DNA of 64,000 nt. Origin: Chrysemys picta bellii (taxonomy: Eukaryota; Chordata; Testudines; Emydidae). Of the stretch, positions 46,423 through 58,300 are shown piece after piece. The position numbers were made by a program, and so were the translations under genes. The stretch covers positions 31,718,998 to 31,782,997 of the forward strand of contig NC_088791.1 in NCBI RefSeq assembly GCF_011386835.1, read 5' to 3'. A model generated the notes under the pieces. That model searched no databases, was not told where the DNA came from, and worked only from the letters and a program-made list of their open reading frames with translations. Every line of letters starts with the position of its first letter. Positions within the stretch are counted from its first letter, which is position 1.

Positions 46423-48142
46423 ATGTAGTATATAGTATGTCCACTAACTTATGGTGTGATTCCTGGATCTCTTCCAGAGAGATCTCAAGAGAAGCTGCCA
46501 CTCTCTTGTAGAGATCTTGAAGCTGCCTGAAATCCTCCTTTGTGGTGGGAGGTGGAGGCAAATAATTGTGTCACATGCGGGGAAAGAGGAAAAATGAGTG
46601 TCAGCTATGTCATCTGGGTCTGAAAATTCCTCCTGTTCTTCAGCCCCCTGTTTGGGACATTAGGTAGTGTGTGGAAAGGCAGCACAGGTGGTTGGTGTGC
46701 GCCAGTTGCGGGCAGAGTGTTGGGTATTCCCTGTTGTTGCTGTTGTGAGTTTGGTGCCCACGGTTGCCAGAATGGCCATTGTAGTTGGAATGGCATAGGA
46801 GGCATCCAAGGCTGGCCGAACAAGGGTTGCTTTGCAAAGTTTGCAGAGAAGCCAGTGGCTGGTAGTCCCTGTGTGGCAGGACTAATTACAGGAGAGGAAT
46901 GTTGAGGTGAGCCTATCGCATCCTTTTCTCCCTCGTCCTCCCCACTATAGCAGTGTGTTCGACTGTGGAGAGCTGGGCTGGGAAAGAGCCCTGTGTATCA
47001 AGGCGCCATCGGTACTGAGGAGGGGGGGACTGAGGTACCAACGAGACAGATAAGTCTCTGTGGTGCAGGACTTGCCAGAATGAGGCCAGGGTCAGTACCG
47101 GTGTGATAGGGGAACACGGGACTGTATGCTGCATTGTATTCACAGGTGTCTGGCTAAAATTCATAGTGCCAACAGTAGGTGGCAGCATGAGCGCTGAAAT
47201 GCTCGGTACTGAGGGTTTACTGGCTGTTGTAGGTGCCAAGACGTGGGGTTTAACTTTCCCCTTAGTGCTTGTGGAAGAGCTCGAGTGTTTAGGAGCTCTC
47301 TGCTTTTTGGCATCGTCAGTACCGGAGGGCCCCGGTGTGTCGTCCGCGGATATAGCCGATGCTGCCGGTACTGGGAGTGCTTGGTTGCTGTCAGAGCTCT
47401 TTTCTTAGATGTCTCTGAGGTTGGGGATATGGTCTCCCATCTCTTTGCTGCCTTCTTGGCAGTTTGGTTGGGCCACTTTGCCCTTGAAGAGGGGCCTTTG
47501 TTCAACGTGGCCGGAGGTGGTTTCTGGCCAGGAGGGGTTTGTAGCTCCGGCTCAGATGCTGGGCGAAGAGATTTCTCCATGAGGGAAGCTTCAGCTGTAA
47601 ATCTCTTGCCTTTCTTGTGTGTGCTTTGAGGTTGTGGCAGTGCAGGCAGTTTTGCTGTCAATACCCCTCTCAGTTGAGTGGCCAACTGAGAGGGGTATTG
47701 ACAGCCGGCAGGTAGCACAGCGTTTAAACCCTGAGGGGCAGGCATGCCCCAGAAGGAGCGTAGTCTCTCAGTTGTATGGAGAGAGTTACTGCTGTAGAGC
47801 TGCTGCAGTCGCTGGGTAAATGAAACTTAGGGTCCTATGAGGAAAATACATTTTTTTGAGAGAGAGGGAAAGAGAAAAGGGAGATAGTATTTCAATGAGG
47901 ACTACTAACTACAGGTAAAAAGGGAACAGAAGAGGGACTTAATAGTAACTGTGAGGTGCTGCTGAATGCTCTGACTCGAGCCAAAGGCGATAGAGAAGGA
48001 AGTGGGGGGGGAGGGTTGGCTGCACAGCATCAGTTAACCGCCTGAGGCAGCGCGAGACAGGGTCTGCGCATGTGCGGCCCAACCAGGCACTGCTACCTTA
48101 AGTCTCCAGCTATGAGCACAGGGGCGCATCAACACCTAAAGC

Positions 48143-49130
48143 TAGGGTTACCATACGTCCGGTTTTTCCCGGACATGTCCGGCTTTTCGGCAATCAAACC
48201 CCCGTCCGGGAGGAATTGCCAAAAAGCCAAACATGTCCGGGAAAAATACCGTCCGGGCACTTCCCCTCCCGCGGCTGCTCTGCGAGTCCTCCCCTCTCAG
48301 ACTTCGGCTGTTTAAGAGCCAAGCTGCCCGAGCCAGCGCTACCGGCTTCGGGCAGCCCCCCTTGCCTCCGGACCCCAGCCGCCAGCCGGGCACTTCTCCT
48401 CCCCGGCTCCAGCTGCTCTGCTCCGGCGGCTGGGGTCCGGAGGCAAGGGGGGCTGCCCGAAGCCGGTAGCGCTAGCTCGGGCAGCTTGGCTCTTAAACAG
48501 AGCCGAAGTCTGAGAGGGGAGGAACAGAGGCAGCTGGAGCCGGGGAGGAGAAGTGCCCAGCCGGCGGCGCAGGGTCCGGAGGCCAGAGGGCTCCCCGAAG
48601 TCGGTAGCGCTCAGGCAGCTCAGCTCTTAAACAGAGCCGAAGAGTCAGGGGAGGAGCAGAGCCTCCGGCCGCGGCGGCTCTGCTCCTCCCCTGACTCTTC
48701 GGCTCTGTTTAAGAGCCGAGCGCTACAGGCTTCGGGCAGCCCCCATGCCATGGAGCCCGGGAGGGGAAGTGCCCGGCCGGGGGCGCAGGGTCCGGAGGCA
48801 TGGGGGCTGCCCGAAGCCTGAGCGCTGCCGGCTTCACGGTTTGCCGGGCAGCCTCCAGACCCTGCGCCCCCGGCTGGGCGCTTCCCCTCCCGGGCTCCAG
48901 CTGCGCTGGGGAAGCGCCGGCCGGGGGCGCAGGGTCTGGGGGCTGCCCGGCAAACCGTGAAGCCGGTAGCACTCGGGCAGCCCTTTCCGCGTGGCTGGGA
49001 GTGGGAGGGAGAAAGGGCGGAGTTAGGGCGGGGCTGGGGCGGGGCTGGGGCAGGGCTGGGGTGGGAAATGGGCGGGGCCAGGGCCCCGTGGAGGGTCCTC
49101 TTTTTTTATTTGTTACATATGGTAACCCTA
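48143..49130. mobile_element. TIR element copy 2 with perfect target duplication
   Basis: The ends TAGGGTTACCATACGTCC and ATATGGTAACCCTA are as in copy 1. The flanking 8-mer CCTAAAGC is identical on both sides (48135-48142 and 49131-49138). The GC-rich interior contains large internal inverted repeats. It is inserted in the right terminal repeat of the DIRS-like element. Confidence 0.95.
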
Positions 49131-49176
49131 CCTAAAGCGGAGCACCCACAGGGACAGCACTCGAAGAAGAACCAGA

Positions 49177-50030
49177 CCTTTCCTTTTGCCTTTGGCTTTC
49201 TCAGCCTACCTCTCTCCCTGAAGCCTGCGGGGGCACCAGCCACAGCGCCTCATGACGGGAAGCAGTATCAAAGGGAAAAACTCCCCAGAAGTCAAACACA
49301 GCCCTGGGACGCAGCTGGGCATTAGCCAGACATCTCATGGAGCCCAGTAACCAGAGATTTGAAATGGGAGTATGGAATTTCCCTCAGTAAAGCAGCAGGG
49401 AGAACTGGAATGTTCTAGAAGGAAGAACCACAGCAGATAACTAAATGGTGGAGTCAATCTAGAGGTTGTAACTGAACCAAATGGTAAGATGCTTGTACAT
49501 GGTCAAATTAGATTGGTGCAATCTGTGGACCTGATTCAGCAAGCTCATCTGCATAGACAGAGCCCTGTGCTTGTGCAGAGCCCCATTAACTTAATCATAG
49601 TAAGAAATGGATTAATAAATTTCAGCATTAGAAATGCATCAGGTTTCAGGAAAGGACATCTTGGGAGAATACGACATGTAGCATCCAGCTCACAGATATG
49701 CCCACTGGCATATTCAAAATGAGGCTGGATGCTACAGGATGATGTACAAGCTAATTTAATAGGTATTTCCTCTCTCTAATTTCTACGCTCAGCAACCTTC
49801 CTCAGAAGCATAACCACAGATTTAAAATCTCGCAAGCAGTGCTACTTTGGTGCTAAACATTCTTAGAGTTTTTCAACCTTTCTGTTTCACAGAAGAGTGA
49901 TTGTTATCAGTACAAACATTACTTCTGTCTGCATTTTCAAACAACTCCTTTACAAACGATAGGAAATGCTACTCAAAAGTTGTCCATTTCTACTTCAGTA
50001 CTCCATGAAAAATAAACAGCCAGAGCAGGA
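49177..50030. other. Intergenic stretch between DIRS element and CELSR1 3' end
   Basis: No gene or named repeat was recognised. Confidence 0.4.
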
Positions 50031-52309
50031 ATACAAATTAAAAATCTTAATTTATTCTCCATTCATCTGTGCTGCAATTCCAGTGTTCTGCACATTAATA
50101 AATATACATTTTGTTAAAAAACCTCCAGTGTCTAACCTGCCATAAAGTTTTAACAAGTCATAAAAATAGGTTTTAATTTTTCTGTCATGAATACAACTGA
50201 CACATTTTCTGAAACAGTTCTGATTGAAATAAAAACTAACTACATCTCACTGGGGCAAAATATACATACACAGATGCAAAATGATTAACACAGGTTGTAC
50301 ACGGTATCTGAGCACACAGTCAAGTGTGACAGACACTTAAACATAAAAAACATTTTTCAATCAGAAAATTTCACGCAGTATGTTGCATAATTTTTTAAAG
50401 AGACAGTATCCTTTCCCCTTTCCAAAGGCCTCAAGTAGATTTAAAAATGCATAAGGATATAATAAAACCAATATTACTACAGTATATGCTTTTTTTGTTA
50501 ATTTCCTGCATTTTATCCAGCCTGTCATATTGTTTCTGTTTATTCTCCCTCACATGCACATTCATACAAAGGAACAGCTAATAACTTCTCAAAATGGTCA
50601 CTATGAAAAATTACTATAGTGTGAAATACATAACACTAAGAAAAGGTAGATAACAAATGTAACATTTTCACAAATGGAATTTTAAGAACTCATTTTGAGT
50701 CATATAGTCAAGCCAAAAGGAATTGCTAACAGAAACATTTCCCTACATACTTATTGTGGACAACTATTTTGTAAACACTGTAAAAAGATGAGGTTGGCAG
50801 ACACTACACCTTTCTTACACTTGTGAAAATATGTTTAGCGTGCATGAAACATGAAATTGTTTAATACTTGTGTTTGTATTGCAAAACAACAAGATAGCCA
50901 GGAATTTCCCAAACAGTTAAGAAATGAAACACAGATATCCTTAAAGACTCATGTTTCTGCTCCAATTGGCAAAATGCTGACTCAGAGTAAAAAATAAAAA
51001 GTAAAACAAAACAGTAAGCCTCACACCGTATTTGTGCAATGGTGGAACTGCACAAATGTGTCCTCAGAACAAGACCCTGGTTTGTTGTTTAGTAGGAAAA
51101 ATGTGATGAAAAGCTAAGTCAAAAGGTGACTAGCATGTAAATTACACAAGCTTTATTTTAAATAGGGAAATATTGTAAACCAGAATTGATTTCTCTCCAA
51201 AAACTGTTTTGAAATCTTTGACTAGCTGAAGACACAATATCTTTTAGCTGGGAAATTCGATTTCTGTTCTTTTTAATGTAAACACCAATTAAAAAAATAT
51301 GGGAAAAGAGGCCAAAACACCTTAAAAACAAATGAACATTTTTGTTGGTTTTAGTAGAGGTTATCAAAAATACACACTGCATCCTTAAAATATTCCATAA
51401 TCTGGAAACAGAAACCTATAAATTATATTTATAAATTTAGATTCAACCTTTTCACTGTAGTATTTTAAAAACTGCACTGCATTTTAGGGTGGCTTTGATG
51501 CAAACATCAGTTACATTATCAAATGCCAAATTCAAGTACAACTGTGCAATTTTTAATATAAAAAATAATCAAGAGCTCTTCCCATTGATTTCCTAGCATC
51601 AAATGAAGAATATCAGTATAAATGTAAAATATACAAAGGAACTTTTCCTTCTTTAGAGTCACCATACAAAATATATAAAATTATCTACAATTTTTTAATA
51701 TTTATATATTTATATATAAAGGACATTTTTTTAAGACGCTGTGTCCATCAAAGGCTGGTAAAGATGCTGGCATAGATATGAAAGGGCACTTGGTGTGATA
51801 TTCTTCTCTCTAGAGTTCACGAAGCTGAATGGTTCACACTGTAACAGAACAAGACCTCAGCAAGAGGCATCTTCTAGTGCTTTTCTTAAGGCTGATAATT
51901 TGACTTATTGTAGGTCCACTGTAGTAAACACAATTTGTTCTCCTTGTGTAAGTCATCAGAATGGGCTGCGCACATGAGCAGTTCCTGTAGCGTTGCTGTG
52001 ACTCTGTCAACACTTCTTATAATCATTCATCCATCATAATGAGTCCCTGTTATGTCTCCAGGCATTTTGGCACAGTTACATATTCACACAGCCATTGAAT
52101 GTACCACGATGTAGCTTTATCATGCATGTCTTGGGTACTATGTTTCATGTATGAGCAGTCAGAAGTCTGCCATAATGTGTAACAGCAGAGGAAGCAATAC
52201 CATCCTCATCCTCGATATGGAGCATCTCCTGTGAAATCCGAGGTACCAAGGAAGTGACATCACAGCAAGTAGTCCCCGGGTGGAAAAGTCATCACTGTTT
52301 CCTGATGAT
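50030..52309 (-). other. CELSR1: CELSR1 3' UTR (inferred)
   Basis: About 2.3 kb of AT-rich, repeat-poor sequence between the stop and a poly(A) signal at 50051-50056 (minus strand). Absence of transposon insertions, unlike the flanking DNA, supports it being transcribed UTR. The extent is inferred. Confidence 0.6.
50051..50056 (-). promoter_or_regulatory. Candidate CELSR1 distal poly(A) signal
   Basis: AATAAA on the minus strand (TTTATT on the plus strand), near the left boundary of the repeat-free region. Confidence 0.5.
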
Positions 52310-52334
52310 TCAAATTGAAGTTTCATTACTGCCT
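52310..52334 (-). CDS. CELSR1: CELSR1 last coding exon (GSNETSI, stop)
   Basis: The acceptor is ATGAACAG (AG at 52335-52336). The exon starts with A, which completes the GAA codon, and then gives GSNETSI and TGA at 52310-52312. The end, Thr-Ser-Ile, fits a class I PDZ ligand. The call rests on exact phase fit with the donor at 54539 and my recollection that some vertebrate CELSR1 proteins end in this sequence. Confidence 0.8.
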
Positions 52335-55300
52335 CTGTTCATGAGAAGAAGTAACCATGCAGGCTTAGGGTTAAATAGAGACAGGCAAACAATTCCAAGT
52401 GAAACTACCTATTCCATTTTAGTAAATTACCATGCTTCACCAATGAAGTGCTTGCAGGGCAGAGGTCGTTCTTGTTACAAAGGACAAAATAAGGAAGAAG
52501 AAAGTTATTTACAGAAGATGCAGATAGAAATGCATGATGAGAGGAAGGCCTGTACAGTGCATGTAATTGGTTAATGTCTAGAAGAAGGCGTGCATTTCAT
52601 AAAGTACTGAAATCCTACACGGTGTTAGAAACTTTGCATTTCAAACAGACTCATGCCATAACTTATACATAAATGGTACAAAGATGTAACAGTATGTATA
52701 TTTTCTTTAGCATTGTAGGCTGGCCAGCTATTCCCTAGGAGTGAATACTACTACTGATAGCAGCAACTAGCTACTATTAGTGAGTAATACTTAGGCTTGT
52801 TGGCTAACTGGGGAACATTACAATAGCCAACTTCCAAAGATCAGAGGGTAGCTTTTCAGATGGAGCTTAGAGAAGTCTGTGTACCAGCTTAGAGTATGCG
52901 TACTGGAGCTGGTCACGATGTCATGGTTAAGGCTGTGTTAGAGATTTCCTTATGAAAAGAATTAGGATATTTATTTTTATTGCGGTACTTAAAGGAAAAC
53001 TGAACACGTAAAGTAAAGTTTGGGTATAGAAGGAATGTATCGGTATGTCATTTTCATAATCTGAACTTCGGACATGTTACTAGACATGATTACTAATGAA
53101 ACAATCATTCCATTAATACCCGTTTTAGGAAAGTGCTTGGGATTAAAATCTAGCTTTAGTTCATAATGGCAAATATATGCACGAATTTCAGCCTAACAGA
53201 TTTACTTCTGTTAACCACATCCATGATATTTTTAAGGACTGTATTATTATATGTCACTGTTCTCCCCAGCTCTGTGGACTTCCCTAACAACTTGACTCAT
53301 CTTCCCCCAGCACTGTTCCCTCGCCCCAGCCACGCCAAGCTCCTCATGCCTTTGACCCAAACTATCCACTCCTTTCCCTCACACTGCTCCCAGCCCTCCT
53401 GAGACCCAGTTCCTTGGGGCTCCTGCACCCTGACACTGCTCTTCAACTGCTCCCACTGCTCTCAGCCTTTCTGGCAGCCTGATACTTAGAAACCCCCCCC
53501 CACTCCCCAAGATCTCCTCACTCTCAACTCCCCAGAGCACCCACTCTTTGACATCTTCCCCCTGTGCCAGTGGCCACAGACCTTCCAAGGTCTCCAGAGC
53601 TCCTACCCCCTTCCTCCCACTGCATGCAGCCCTCCACGCTCCCAGCACTCCCACTTCCCTCTCTCCCACTGGGACCATCCCTCCTTATCTTCCTGGAGTT
53701 CCTGTCCTACTCTGCCTCCTGGTACCCCCAACTCTCCTGGTACCCCCAACTCCCTGGGGCTCCTGCCGCCGACTTTCTACACTGGCCTTCTCTGCTCCCT
53801 AGATCATCTGCTCAGCATGCACCTTCTCCACTTTCTCACTGCTCCTAACCATTCCTGACTCCCAGTCCTGTCCTGGGTGACCAAAGCATCTGCTCCATAG
53901 CATCTCACGTCCCTTCTCATGCCTCCACATTTCCCATTCCCCACGCTCAAGAGACCCTGCTCAATGGAATCTCCCTTTCTCCACTACCTCACCAGACCTC
54001 CCACCCTGCTTAACCCTCCCTTTCCTTCCCCCCACTACAATTGGCCCTCCCAGCCCTCCGGTCCCCCACAGCTCCACAACACCGCCTCTTCCTCCTCCAC
54101 CAATGCCCCAGTCCTCTGACCGCTTCCTCTCTGCCACCAGTCCTCCAAGCTCACTGACTGCCTGCAGCCCCAGCCCCTGACCGCTTCCTGCCACTCCCTA
54201 CTGCCCTAGCCATCCTGGCCTTTTTAATTTGAGGCTGCTTGAGAGGTGTTTTTTCATGTCTGTGGTTGAGGGCAAAGAGAGGGTTGCTTTAGTCTAGAGT
54301 ATGTGTTCAGTTGTAATATGTTCTATTTAGTGAGAAGCCAAGAAGCCTTTGGGCATGGGGCGCTGTATAAATAAGAAGTTATCACAGTCATTGTCCCAAG
54401 TCTTTAATCCAGTAGCCTAGAAAATCTAAAAAATGAGACGGGGCAGCCTCGTGTGGAAGTGAACTCGAGGTAAGGAAGAGAAAGGAGCAGAAGTCAGAAG
54501 CCAGTGATTGTGGGAAGACAGTCTCAAACTGGCACTTACTCAGAATCTGAGGTCTCAGCATTCACTGTTCCCACATGAACATTCATGGCCATTCCATTTA
54601 GCTGATCTCGAGACTGTTCCCTCCGTGGATTTTTTATTGTCACCCCAGTGTCAGAGGGTGAACGAACCCCATCATTTGTCCCTAAGGAAGCAGTCCTGGA
54701 TGAGATAGTGGTTTGATTATAATCCGATAACTTTTCCCGTAGTCGATTCTTCATATTCTTATCCATCAGAGGGGGAGGGTAGGTGACTTTATTTTTCAAG
54801 ATGCCTGGTATAGAAAGAAAGGAGGATCAGAAGTTTTAATCAGGTTGGTAATTTTATTTAATCAAACTGAACAAATGCAAAAGCATCATTTACCCTTTAT
54901 TAGCAGATTGTTTCAAGTTTGCCACCATTATTCCATGTTAAAATAAAAAGGTTAGACCCATACAAAAACAGTCTCTACAGCTACTGCCCCTCCACAGACC
55001 TCTCTGGTTATACAGACTGAAGCCAATTTGAAGGGTATTATGCCCCTACAGAGCAACCATATTCAACCAAAACATGAATGGTGCTGATGGCCAAGCCTGC
55101 CCACGCCTGCCCCTGCCCAAGTTTTGCTGCAGATTGCTAGAGAAGCCATTAGGCTGAAGGGAATGAAGGGGAAACCTGGCAAATTCCCCACTTTCCTAAT
55201 GTGGCAATAGAATCCTTCAGCTTGGATCATAGAATCTACAAAACATTTCACTTAGTCTCTCACTTGTTTCTAATGCACTGGGTTGGCTGAGTTACCTTTC

Positions 55301-58300
55301 CTCTGTTCCGGGTGCTGGTTATTCTGCTGTTGTAGAGGTTTGTTCTCTTTCTGCTGCCCTTCATTCTCAGTTTCTTGAGGTGCTTCATTGCTGTGGTTCA
55401 CTTGATTTTCCCTATGAAGCTCTACATTGACCTTTGTCTCCACTTTCAGTTTCTGCTTCCCACCTGGATCCTCCCCATCGCTTGTTGTTATGCACTCTGT
55501 GGGCCAATAGGGTTTCACATGATTGGATATAGAATCAACTGCAATGCAAAAAAACACATTGGTTCGAAAACCACCCTTCGACAAAACTTGAGGTTCTTCC
55601 CTCCAATCCTGCTCAACTAGTCCTATTCTCTGCAATAGTTTCAGTGGAACAGTCATTTGCAGCAGACCATTTCTAAAGATTAGCTAGTCCAACCTGCTGC
55701 TGGAGGGCTCTAACCTGCCAGTTAAATACAGTCCTAGTTGAGGGCAGTGTGCTGGTACATTGCCCCAGGTGGAGCTCTGGGAGGAATTCTGTTTCCCCAA
55801 GGCAGATTTTTTTCCTGGAGCTCCCTGTTATAGAGGGGGGAGCAGCAGCAGCATACTCTTCATCCCTTATGTGCCTGAGTAGTTCTACTGGCCGATACAC
55901 ATGTATGTGGAGCATGGCCCTGCGTTCTCCTCTCTGCCCTTTGAGATATCTTGCCCCCTTGGACTTAAATGGAGGGAGCAACCCCTATGCTTGAGGGAGC
56001 ACAGGAACAGCAATTGGGCTGCACTGCTGGCCAGCAGTGCATAGAGGGTGGGAGCACATCCCCTTGCACCGTCCTTCATTGTCCAGCAGTGGAGCACAAT
56101 CTGGTCCTTAAACAGGAATGGCTTTATACTCTTCTTTCCAGAAGATTAACCTTTCCGTGAAGGAATCTTATAATTGTGCATTCCTTTGAAAAGAAAAAGG
56201 AGATATCTCATGCAGTATTAGAGCAGTATGTTTCCTAGGAACCCAGAAGTTGCCCTGTATGCCTGAGGCTAATAAAAGAAAATGCTGGGATACCAAGCTA
56301 AATGGAAAATTCACATTGCTGCACAAATGCTGTGATGGAAGCACCTACCATTGTCAAGGTATAATTATAAAGAACTGAATTTAAAGCCATCATCATCAAT
56401 TCAGCCATAAGCCTAGTTGCTACAGTAATGAATGGATTTGTAGAAAACACTCTCTAACCCAAAATTTGCTCCAAGGCTGGGTTGAGTTTCAATCACATCA
56501 GTTTACATTTGTGGGAAAACTGTAGCAATTTTGGTTGAAGTTTACTTTGTGTTTGTTTGAATGTAAAAATCAAAAGGGAACTGCAAACCTGTATAGGATG
56601 AAACAAGGGAAAGTGTGAATGAACACCAGAAAGCCAAAACCCACTGAGTTTTGTCTGACCGTACCAGTCTCTCTCAGCATAAGAACAAAACCTGTATCTT
56701 CAAAGAGTCACGGAGGGATACGGTGCACAGAATGTCCATGTGACTGATACCAAGTGTTAATTTCAAACCTTTCAGTTCCATGCCCTCCTCTGACCCCGGG
56801 AAATCTCCAGTATTCTATTGTACGGGGGGAAAAGTTGCAGGTGTTCCTTTTTTTCCCCAAACTGCCATGCTCTTTTATTGCCTCCTCTTCCTGTCCCCCC
56901 TCTGCTGATATTTAGATAGCTGTGTAGTGCCATTTCCAACCACATGTGTGGAGAGAAACAGCCCTGCAGGGGTCCCTCTGCAATGCTAACAGCCATGTTG
57001 CATTGGTACGCTAAGTAGCTGGTGCACACTTGCTCAAGTGTCCTTTGTTCTTGCATTCATTCACCACAGGGGACAAATCCTCTCAGCTTGGGGAAACAAG
57101 GATCTCTTGGATATCACCAACAATAAGAAAACAGGGATTCAAAGCAGCTGTAGCTGTACACTACCCTGGTCAATTCCATGCATCCACTACTCAATTCATT
57201 TTATAATACGGGAAATAAATCTATTCCTTCAGCATGAGCAGCGGCTTTACCTTTAGGAGTGCTGTGGATTGGGCCACGCTCATTGTTTTTGGAAGTGGTT
57301 GTGTTCCATTTTTTCTCCGTTTCAATCCCATCTTCCTCACTCTCTGATGAATGGGAGGAAGCGTAAGAGCTGCTCTGTTCATCAAGAGACAACTCGCTGT
57401 CAGAATCAGAATCATGATCTGTCGAGGTGGAGGAGGCAAAAAACACAGGGATTAGAACCTGAAAGGCAGTCGTGCAAATCTACATGCCAAATGAATGGAG
57501 TGAAAGAGAACCACTGTAGGCTCCCAGTGATGGGCACTTTAGAATGCTTATGCCTACACAGCCCAGCCAGCCACATGAGAATAGATTATTAGTGTAGCAG
57601 TCTTTATCTGAGGAAATCAAGTGAAACAAAATTGCATAGTACAGCTAACTGGATAGGATACTTTAATGTTTTATATGGTTTAGTCTCCACTATTGTGGCT
57701 CCTGTAACTGTTGCTAAAGTTTAAATGTGTTTAAATGTGTGAGAAGAAGAGAGAAACTGAAGTTCATTAGTTGGCTAATTGCTATGTATACACAGTGGCT
57801 GGAGAGCACAATTCTCTCTGCTATTCAATGTGCAAAATAGTCATCCGGTGCCATCTTGGTCAAAGCAACACATACACCCTCCAACATAAAGCACCAAGAA
57901 GACCTAGGAACAGAAAACTGAAAAGTAGTAAAAGGAAGACACTTCCTCGAGCTTTCAACCAGTAAGAAATTTCCATCTGAAAAGCAAGGAAGAAAAGCTG
58001 TGCATAACTTTGTGAGAAAGGAAAGAGAATCCAGAAACAATCACACAATTCATGGCAACCTGCCATCAAATCAGAAATAGATCCTAATACAAAATAGGCA
58101 CATGATATTTCTACTATGAAACCTTAGCCTAGATACAGATACTCAATAACTATGGCAACACCTTTAAATCTTGTTATGCCAGTACAGCTATTTAAACTGA
58201 GAGTGAAACCGAGTAAGGTGGAGAGGTTACTACCTTAATTATAGGATCTTTTTGAAGAAAGTATCTTTATTAAGCTGAGAAGGAAGAAATGCACACATGG

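Larger units (their letters stand above)
44340..47745 (-). pseudogene. DIRS gag-like region, split by Penelope insertion
   Basis: Segments at 47745-46605 and 45055-44345 share words with the plus-strand copy at 23990-25555, for example PPTCKRSDKKYYIPAKGTEF, AKYDHNNYASLSEFTNFIP and ASWLHLSGFP. The Penelope-like element at 44975-46422 interrupts the homologue of the DILYMSTSS segment. Frames are broken in several places. The role is presumed structural. Confidence 0.7.
41773..49172 (-). mobile_element. DIRS-like (tyrosine recombinase) retroelement, deletion derivative
   Basis: Coding sense is the minus strand. Terminal inverted repeats are visible: GATTTAATAGCAGTGCCCAG... near 41876-41965 pairs with the reverse at 48000-48110. 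ACCCACAGGGACA words occur at 42046 and 49145, and their complements at 41821 and 42118. In order, the element carries gag-like remains, an RNase H region and a tyrosine recombinase. The catalytic palm of the reverse transcriptase is missing. Three insertions are nested in it: Penelope-like at 44975-46422, Penelope tail at 42355-42397 and the TIR element at 48143-49130. Without these it would be about 4.9 kb. Confidence 0.85.

Noticed and set aside
45199..46511. Plus-strand frames across the Penelope-like element
   Set aside because: They are shadows of the 411-codon minus-strand frame.
48216..49325. 201-codon frame and neighbours in a GC-rich block, possible CpG island or gene start
   Set aside because: The block is the interior of a TIR element with perfect 8-bp flanks; internal inverted words explain the frames.
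53379..54194. Glycine/glutamate-rich minus-strand frames in the pyrimidine tract
   Set aside because: They are a base-composition artefact inside a CELSR1 intron; no splice sites in phase with the gene.
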